NCBI GenBank assembly: GCA_020720765.1
Contig: DYOB01000009.1
Location: forward strand, 1 to 48,500
Origin: Borreliella garinii
GTDB taxonomy: Bacteria > Spirochaetota > Spirochaetia > JABEVK01
Length of the DNA stretch: 48,500 nt
Direction of reading: 5' to 3'
This document shows positions 43,614 through 48,500 of the stretch, piece by piece. The translations under genes and the position numbers were made by a program. Numbering within the stretch: the first letter of the stretch is position 1; the number at the start of each line of letters is the position of its first letter. Below the pieces are notes generated by a model, which saw nothing but the letters and a program-made list of their open reading frames with translations, was not told where the DNA came from and searched no databases.

Positions 43614-45053
43614 TTGGGCACTGGATTTCAGGAATGGCCTTCATTGGTAAACCTTTTCACGAAACTTGACCAAGAACCTGTGCGGGAAGCCCAATTCGCC
43701 CTGGCCCGTCAGTGTATTATGGGCATTTCTGAGGTAACCTTCGTACAATTCCACGAGTCGAATTCCCACATCCTCACACCCCTGGCGATTTCGGACGGGC
43801 AGGAAGTCCCCGAACCTTTTCAGCATCTTCCCGGTTTGGAAGAAAATGCCTTGATCTATCCCTCCCCTTTTCCAACCCCTGATTTAGGGTTCGCTCTATT
43901 GAGGCACCCTCGACCGCTAGACCTGCTCCAAACCCACGGAAACTTTATCCATTTAGTTCTTGATAAACTTAAAGACATAGGATCCCGACACGGTTACAGC
44001 CAGGCAAATGAGACCTTCCCCTTTTTGCCAGACCAATTGGGATTACCCATGTATATTTCAAACGAGAAGGATGTTCTTTTAAGTTCCAATCAAACGATGG
44101 TTTTAATGTTGGGGTACAGAACTTTTCCCGAATTAGCCAAACACTGGTCCGAAGTTTTCTTTGGGAATTCACGGCAGCAGCAGATTGAAATACTCAAAGA
44201 GCGCGGGTATACAAGTAGCTTTGAATTGAAGCTCAGGGGCAGGAACGGAAAGGTTCTGACAGTGAAGGATCACAGTGTCCTGAAAAACGGCATGATCCAC
44301 GGAGTCCTTTTCGACGTAAGCGACTTTATTGCAACGACGGACGAAATAAAAGAAGAACTTGAAATCCAGCATCTTTTGAATAACCAGTTGATCACTGGAG
44401 CCCTGGCGCTTCAGAAGACACAGACAACAAGTATCCGTGCCTTAGCCCGGCTTGCCGAATACCGCGACCAAGAAACTGGAAACCACCTTAACAGGATTTG
44501 CGAATATTCGGCCATCTTGGCACAGGAAATTTTTATGCGCCAGCCTTTTTCTTTCCACATCAGTGAAAGTTACGTGGAAGATATCCGCATGTCGAGTCTT
44601 CTTCACGATATCGGAAAAGTAGCTGTCCCCGACAGTATTCTAAGAAAAAGCGGCACCTTGAATTCGGATGAATGGGAGATAATGCGCAGACATACAATAT
44701 GGGGGTGGCAAATTCTCAGCCAGGCTGATAAAGAGCTTGGCGAACAAAGTTACCTTTCCATGGCGACCCATATCGCACTGCATCACCATGAACATTGGGA
44801 TGGAACAGGTTATCCGCACGGGTTAAAAGGTGAAAAGATTCCCCTAAGCGCACGTATCGAAGCTATCGCCGATGTCTACGACGCACTGACCAGCAAGAGA
44901 CCCTATAAACCGGCATGGAGCCACGGTGAAGCCTTTCTAGAAATAAAAGCACAAAAAGGCACCCACTTTGACCCTGTTCTTACAGATATTTTCCTTGATA
45001 TGGAAGCACAAGTTCTTTCGATCAAGGGAAAGTACTCGGATCAGGAGGAATGA
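43614..45053 (+). CDS. PAS and HD-GYP domain protein, putative cyclic-di-GMP phosphodiesterase
   Basis: A 479-residue protein starting at TTG 43614, with AAGGAG nine bases before. Residues 1-130 look like a GAF-type region; about 140-235 is PAS-like; 260-470 is an HD-GYP domain with H331-D332 (LLHDIGK), the HHHEHWDGTGYP motif (G399-Y400-P401) and IEAIADVYDALTSKRPYK. HD-GYP enzymes hydrolyse cyclic-di-GMP or related dinucleotides. No membrane segment. It overlaps era by four bases. Confidence 0.9.
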   Translation: MGTGFQEWPSLVNLFTKLDQEPVREAQFALARQCIMGISEVTFVQFHESNSHILTPLAISDGQEVPEPFQHLPGLEENALIYPSPFPTPDLGFALLRHPRPLDLLQTHGNFIHLVLDKLKDIGSRHGYSQANETFPFLPDQLGLPMYISNEKDVLLSSNQTMVLMLGYRTFPELAKHWSEVFFGNSRQQQIEILKERGYTSSFELKLRGRNGKVLTVKDHSVLKNGMIHGVLFDVSDFIATTDEIKEELEIQHLLNNQLITGALALQKTQTTSIRALARLAEYRDQETGNHLNRICEYSAILAQEIFMRQPFSFHISESYVEDIRMSSLLHDIGKVAVPDSILRKSGTLNSDEWEIMRRHTIWGWQILSQADKELGEQSYLSMATHIALHHHEHWDGTGYPHGLKGEKIPLSARIEAIADVYDALTSKRPYKPAWSHGEAFLEIKAQKGTHFDPVLTDIFLDMEAQVLSIKGKYSDQEE

Positions 45054-45937
45054 GAGCCGCGTTTGTGGCCCTCGTTGGTCGGCCGAGTGCGGGTAAGTCG
45101 ACACTCGTCAATACTCTATGCGGGCGTAAGGTCTCCATAGTCAGTCCCGTACCACAAACCACCCGGGCACAAGTAAGAGGCATCGCAAACCGGCCGGATC
45201 TCCAAGTTGTCCTTTTAGATACTCCGGGCATTCACCACAGCGAGCGCAAGTTTAACCTCATCCTCAGAGGTGAAGCAGAGAGGGCGCTTGAAGATGCGGA
45301 CTTTGTCCTCTACATCCTCGATAGCACACGTCCTCCCGGCGAAGAAGAAAAGACCATCAGGGACAGGCTGATTACCCTCGATAAACCCTTGATAGTCGTG
45401 ATGAATAAGATAGATCTGGTGATGGCAAAAGGTACCTGGGATGAATTTCTCGCACCCCTGCCAACCCATGTCACAGTGAAAATCTCTGCGCTGACGGAAG
45501 AGGGCATCGATCAGCTCTGGGACACCATGCGTGCAGTCTCCCCCGAAAGTCCGGCCTACTATCCGGAAGAATATTATACAGACCAGGAGCCCAACTTCCG
45601 TGCGGCGGAAATTATCCGGGAACAGGCATTTCTGCGGGTTAAAGACGAATTGCCCCACGCCATCTACGTGGAAATAGCCGACCTTGAGGACCGTAGCGAC
45701 GGAGCCGAACTCTGGATTCGGGCCTTTATCACCGTAGAACGGGAAAGCCAGGTGGGTATTCTTGTGGGAAAGGGTGCGAGCCTTATAAAAGAAATCCGTG
45801 TCGCCTCACAGAAACTTCTTCAAAAGGTCTTTGAACGAAAGGTCACGCTCGACTTAAGAGTAAAAACACAGGCTAAATGGCGGAGCCACGATGGTATTTT
45901 AAGACGTATGTTTCCCGGAGCCTTCTCTAAGCCATAA
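45050..45937 (+). CDS. era: GTPase Era
   Basis: A 295-residue GTPase for 16S rRNA maturation and 30S assembly. G1 GRPSAGKS (10-17), G3 DTPGIH, G4 NKID; the C-terminal KH domain has VGKGASLIKEIRVASQ. The G1 loop has Ser-Ala instead of the common Asn-Val. ATG overlaps the HD-GYP stop; AGGAGG lies very close to the start. Confidence 0.96.
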   Translation: MRAAFVALVGRPSAGKSTLVNTLCGRKVSIVSPVPQTTRAQVRGIANRPDLQVVLLDTPGIHHSERKFNLILRGEAERALEDADFVLYILDSTRPPGEEEKTIRDRLITLDKPLIVVMNKIDLVMAKGTWDEFLAPLPTHVTVKISALTEEGIDQLWDTMRAVSPESPAYYPEEYYTDQEPNFRAAEIIREQAFLRVKDELPHAIYVEIADLEDRSDGAELWIRAFITVERESQVGILVGKGASLIKEIRVASQKLLQKVFERKVTLDLRVKTQAKWRSHDGILRRMFPGAFSKP

Positions 45938-45945
45938 GCACCAGT

Positions 45946-46410
45946 TTATGATTCCTGGATTTCTTTGCTTCCATCAATAAGTGTATAGGTGGGTGTCTTA
46001 AGAAGAAAACTCTGGGCTGCGAGGATGACTTCCCATGTGCTCTCGTGGGTAGCCAACTTCTTTGCGTCCTCAGCCTCAAGCCAAACAGCGTGGAGGATTT
46101 CATTGGGGGGAAGGTTGACCTTGCGGCGGTCAGCCAGGGCGAGAAAATAGACGACTTCCTTTTTCACAAAGACCTGGGGATGATAAAAAACTCGTTTGAG
46201 AAATCCGGGAACTATTCTCACAATCAGACCAGTCTCTTCGTAGATTTCCCTTCTGGCGGTTTGCTCCTCGGTTTCTCCCTGGTCGAGGTGACCCTTCGGA
46301 AGGCCCCAATGCCCACCTTTGACGTGTTTCACGAGGAGGAATAAGGTGAGCCCATTTTTTTTAATGAAAACCACGGCACCGCAGCTTTTTTCTTTCGTAA
46401 GTCCCAACAT
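45946..46410 (-). CDS. Nudix hydrolase, Ap4A hydrolase-like
   Basis: A 154-residue Nudix protein. The Nudix box is intact (GHLDQGETEEQTARREIYEETGL), preceded by GGHWGLPKG, and the KEKSCGAVVF start resembles diadenosine tetraphosphate hydrolases of the Nudix 2 type. The start ATG 46410 has AGGG upstream; a TTG at 46446 would add 12 residues. It is divergent from aspS and convergent with era. Confidence 0.88.
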   Translation of the reverse strand: MLGLTKEKSCGAVVFIKKNGLTLFLLVKHVKGGHWGLPKGHLDQGETEEQTARREIYEETGLIVRIVPGFLKRVFYHPQVFVKKEVVYFLALADRRKVNLPPNEILHAVWLEAEDAKKLATHESTWEVILAAQSFLLKTPTYTLIDGSKEIQES

Positions 46411-46450
46411 ACCCTGGAGAATAAGAGATAACCTTTCCCCTTTCAAGTAC

Positions 46451-46479
46451 TTGCCTAGGATGCGCCAAGTAGGGAAAAT
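46451..46479 (+). promoter_or_regulatory. Promoter of aspS, leaderless type
   Basis: TTGCCT at 46451-46456, 17 bases, GAAAAT at 46474-46479, five bases, ATG 46485. The bases AAGGA touch the ATG and are too close for a normal ribosome site. Confidence 0.35.
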
Positions 46480-46484
46480 AAGGA

Positions 46485-48257
46485 ATGACTTTTACTCAAA
46501 GAACTGCCTTTTGCGGAGCACTGCGCGCCGAGCACACTGGAACAAAACAAACCCTCAACGGATGGATCCACAGAGTCAGGGACCATGGGGGCATATTCTT
46601 TTTAACACTGCGAGACCGTTATGGACAAATGCAGATTGTTGTCGATTCCGGAAGCCCGGAGGAAGTTATTAAACTCACCCCCGAGTTGAGGATGGAGTTC
46701 TGTGTTTCCATCACAGGAACGGTGCGCCGCCGCCCCGAAACGATGATCAATCCCGATATGCCCACCGGGGAGGTCGAGTTGGTTGTTGAGGTACTTGAAA
46801 TTCTCTCAAGGTCCGCCGTTCCCCCCTTTCTTATCGAGGATGAGGTTGCAAGTACGGAAGCAACCCGGCTCCAGTACAGGTTTCTTGATTTAAGGTCGCC
46901 CGGGCTTCAAAAACGGCTTATTCTTAAGGATAAACTTCTCCAGAGCCTGCGTTCATTTTTATCGTCACAGGGCTTCCTTGAGATAGAAACACCCACCCTT
47001 ATCAAATCTACACCGGAAGGTGCCAGGGATTTCCTGGTTCCGAGCAGGACCCAGCCCGGGTCTTTTTATGCCCTTCCGCAGAGTCCCCAGCTTTACAAAC
47101 AATTGCTTATGGTGGGCGGTTTAGATAGATACTACCAGATAGCCAGATGTTACCGCGATGAGGATCCCAGGGGAGACCGCCAACCCGAGTTCACACAGGT
47201 CGACCTTGAGATGAGCTTTGTCCAAAGAGACGATGTCTTATCGCTGACGGAAAGTATGCTGGTAAAGGCCTTTATGGAGACTCTCGGTATAAGCCTTGCC
47301 GTGCCTTTTCCCAGAATCACCTATGAGGATGCTTTTAACTTGTATGGCAGTGATAAACCCGACCTCCGGTTCGGGCTACCTTTAGTGGATTTCACAGTTT
47401 ATGTTCCACCCAGCGGTTTTGACGCTTTTAGACAGATGGTTGAAGAAGGCGGTGTGGTTAGGGCCCTGGTTTTGAAAAAGGGTGCTGAAGTTGCGACAAG
47501 GAAAAAAATCAGCGAGTGGGAAGAAACAGCTAAGAAAGCGGGTGCAAAAGGACTCGCATGGATGAGGGTAACAAACGGGAATCTCGATGGTGGAATCTCC
47601 AAGTTTTTTCTTAACCAGAGTTCAGCGATTTTAGATGGTTTGTCACTTGAAGATGGAGATGTTATTCTTTTAGGAGCGGATAAATGGAAAAAGGTCAGCA
47701 CAGCGATGGGCGCTGTCCGTCTCCAGGTGGGAAAAGACCTGGATTTGATCGATAAGAATGCGTTCCATTTCTCCTGGGTGGTAGACTTTCCGCTTTTTGA
47801 TTACAATGAAGAGGAAAAACAATGGGAACCAGCACACCACATGTTCAGCATGCCCCAAGCCAAGTACATAGACCAGTTGGAAGAAAATCCCGGTATTGTG
47901 AAAGGAGATCTCTATGACCTTGTTTGCAACGGACTCGAGCTTGCCTCCGGCTCCATCAGAATACACGACCCAAAGCTCCAACAAAGGATTTTTTCCATTG
48001 TTGGATACCCTGAAGAGAGAGCTCGTGAGCGGTTCGGATTCCTCCTGGATGCCTTCACGTATGGGCCGCCTCCTCATGGAGGAATTGCGCCGGGACTAGA
48101 CCGGCTGCTGATGATCATGACGCATATGGAAACCATCAGGGAAGTGATTGCTTTTCCCAAAAACACCCAGATGGCAAGCCCAATGGATGGATGCCCTTCA
48201 CCTGTAGAACAAAATCAGCTCAAGGACTTAAGGTTAAGGATTATGGAAGGCCCATAA
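46485..48257 (+). CDS. aspS: Aspartyl-tRNA synthetase
   Basis: A 590-residue bacterial-type class II synthetase. N-terminal anticodon-binding OB fold (about 1-110), class II motif 2 in RCYRDEDPRGDRQPEFTQ, the bacterial GAD insertion (about 290-410), and motif 3 in GGIAPGLDRLLMIM. Length and order are those of bacterial AspRS. It charges tRNA-Asp. Confidence 0.97.
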   Translation: MTFTQRTAFCGALRAEHTGTKQTLNGWIHRVRDHGGIFFLTLRDRYGQMQIVVDSGSPEEVIKLTPELRMEFCVSITGTVRRRPETMINPDMPTGEVELVVEVLEILSRSAVPPFLIEDEVASTEATRLQYRFLDLRSPGLQKRLILKDKLLQSLRSFLSSQGFLEIETPTLIKSTPEGARDFLVPSRTQPGSFYALPQSPQLYKQLLMVGGLDRYYQIARCYRDEDPRGDRQPEFTQVDLEMSFVQRDDVLSLTESMLVKAFMETLGISLAVPFPRITYEDAFNLYGSDKPDLRFGLPLVDFTVYVPPSGFDAFRQMVEEGGVVRALVLKKGAEVATRKKISEWEETAKKAGAKGLAWMRVTNGNLDGGISKFFLNQSSAILDGLSLEDGDVILLGADKWKKVSTAMGAVRLQVGKDLDLIDKNAFHFSWVVDFPLFDYNEEEKQWEPAHHMFSMPQAKYIDQLEENPGIVKGDLYDLVCNGLELASGSIRIHDPKLQQRIFSIVGYPEERARERFGFLLDAFTYGPPPHGGIAPGLDRLLMIMTHMETIREVIAFPKNTQMASPMDGCPSPVEQNQLKDLRLRIMEGP

Positions 48258-48302
48258 AGTTCGGGGTTTTTGCCCATTCCTTACCCCTTATTTAACTGAA
48301 TA

Positions 48303-48311
48303 TGTTATAGT
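48303..48311 (+). promoter_or_regulatory. Extended -10 promoter of the mutT fragment, leaderless type
   Basis: TG at 48303-48304 one base before TATAGT (48306-48311), forming an extended -10 motif. Six bases then lead to ATG 48318. No good -35 box. Confidence 0.45.
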
Positions 48312-48317
48312 ATCCTT

Positions 48318-48399
48318 ATGGATATCCATGTGGTCTGCGCCGTTTTCCGTGAAGGCTCGTCCTATTTAATAGCGCGTAGACCACAGCAGGCAGATCTAA
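48318..48399 (+). pseudogene. 5' fragment of a MutT-type Nudix gene truncated by an IS
   Basis: The frame reads MDIHVVCAVFREGSSYLIAR and then RPQQADL, which fits the first strand pair of MutT-like 8-oxo-dGTP hydrolases (VVAAVI...ILLAQRP). The GLWEFPGGK and Nudix box that should follow are absent because the IS end begins at 48400; the frame stops inside it at 48416. The rest of the gene may lie beyond the IS outside the window. Confidence 0.7.
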
Positions 48400-48500
48400 G
48401 AGCCTGTCGCGCCTGAGACCGCATGAATTTACTTGAGGTTGAACTGTGTGATATTCTGTTGCCCATGGCGACACGATACAAAAGCGTCGAGGCTGCCGAG
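48400..48500 (+). mobile_element. 5' end of an IS element, cut by the window edge
   Basis: Begins GAGCCTGTCGCGCCTGAGA after CTAA. Matches the reverse complement of 15871-15935 over the 65-base leader to the transposase ATG. This is the transposase-proximal end. Confidence 0.85.
48465..48500 (+). CDS. Transposase, first 12 codons (partial)
   Basis: ATG followed by A-T-R-Y-K-S-V-E-A-A-E, open to the window edge. The same M-A-T-x-Y-K-S start is seen, with a stop at codon 4, in the deleted copy at 15870. The family cannot be set from 12 residues alone; the coiled segment of the deleted copy suggests an IS1182-type transposase. Confidence 0.65.
   Translation, partial: MATRYKSVEAAE

Noticed and set aside
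1..48500. CRISPR arrays, tRNA or rRNA genes
   Set aside because: No regularly spaced repeats, cloverleaf with CCA-adjacent acceptor, or rRNA-like conserved stretches were seen by eye.

Overview
The window looks like a chromosomal segment of a free-living, motile, Gram-negative-type bacterium, most likely a spirochaete (Spirochaetales). This is inferred from the overall gene content: a short FlgM-like anti-sigma factor beside rsmI, chemosensory and HD-GYP signalling genes, several lipoproteins, and a split PntAA/PntAB/PntB transhydrogenase. No rRNA, tRNA or CRISPR array was seen, so the taxonomic call stays an inference. Gene density is high, with many 4-base ATGA overlaps between successive genes.

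Layout. 1-77 is the end of an insertion sequence (IS). 150-6006 holds an SH3-type lipoprotein, a chemosensory trio (PAS-receiver, CheY, membrane MCP-like protein), a small exported protein and a membrane histidine kinase. 6034-8390 is an NrtR-like regulator with rimO. 8467-12050 is a secreted VWA protein with a histidine kinase and an OmpR-type regulator. 12026-13824 carries a class III cyclase-like protein and a thioredoxin-fold protein. 13860-15940 is a scar region: a broken allophanate hydrolase, IS ends, a transposase fragment and a 330 bp internally deleted IS copy, with metF in the middle. 15968-18719 is a nucleotide-sugar/glycosyltransferase operon. 18827-23157 is a histidine phosphatase with metH. 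23151-27864 holds a TPR protein, a SpoU methylase, a degenerate Fe-ADH homologue, flgM, rsmI and small exported or zinc-ribbon proteins. 27937-33260 is pntAA-pntAB-pntB, then a U32 peptidase and rsmD. 33303-36473 holds a basic protein, mgtE, a lipoprotein and an abundant-looking exported protein. 36506-38938 is a minus-strand group with an AAA+ sigma-54-activator-like protein, a SET-domain protein and a DUF4097 protein. 39036-41982 is fabD-fabG-fabF. 41979-48257 holds purC, clpP, HD-GYP, era, a Nudix hydrolase and aspS. 48318-48500 is the start of a mutT-like gene cut off by another IS copy that runs off the window.

The most unusual signal is regulatory. About eleven genes that head a transcription unit have a promoter-like -10 box ending only 5-7 bases before the start codon and no Shine-Dalgarno sequence (small exported gene 4246, NrtR-like 6034, thioredoxin-like 13824, phosphatase 18827, TPR 23915, mgtE 33734, AAA+ 37552, DUF4097 38938, fabD 39036, aspS 46485, mutT 48318). 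Many operon-internal genes, and several genes with a longer leader, have clear Shine-Dalgarno motifs. This suggests widespread leaderless transcription alongside ordinary initiation.

The second theme is IS-driven gene loss. The same IS family (terminal repeat beginning GAGCCTGTCGCGCTTGAGA, usually flanked by CTAG) sits at both window edges and twice inside it. It has truncated mutT and an allophanate hydrolase gene.
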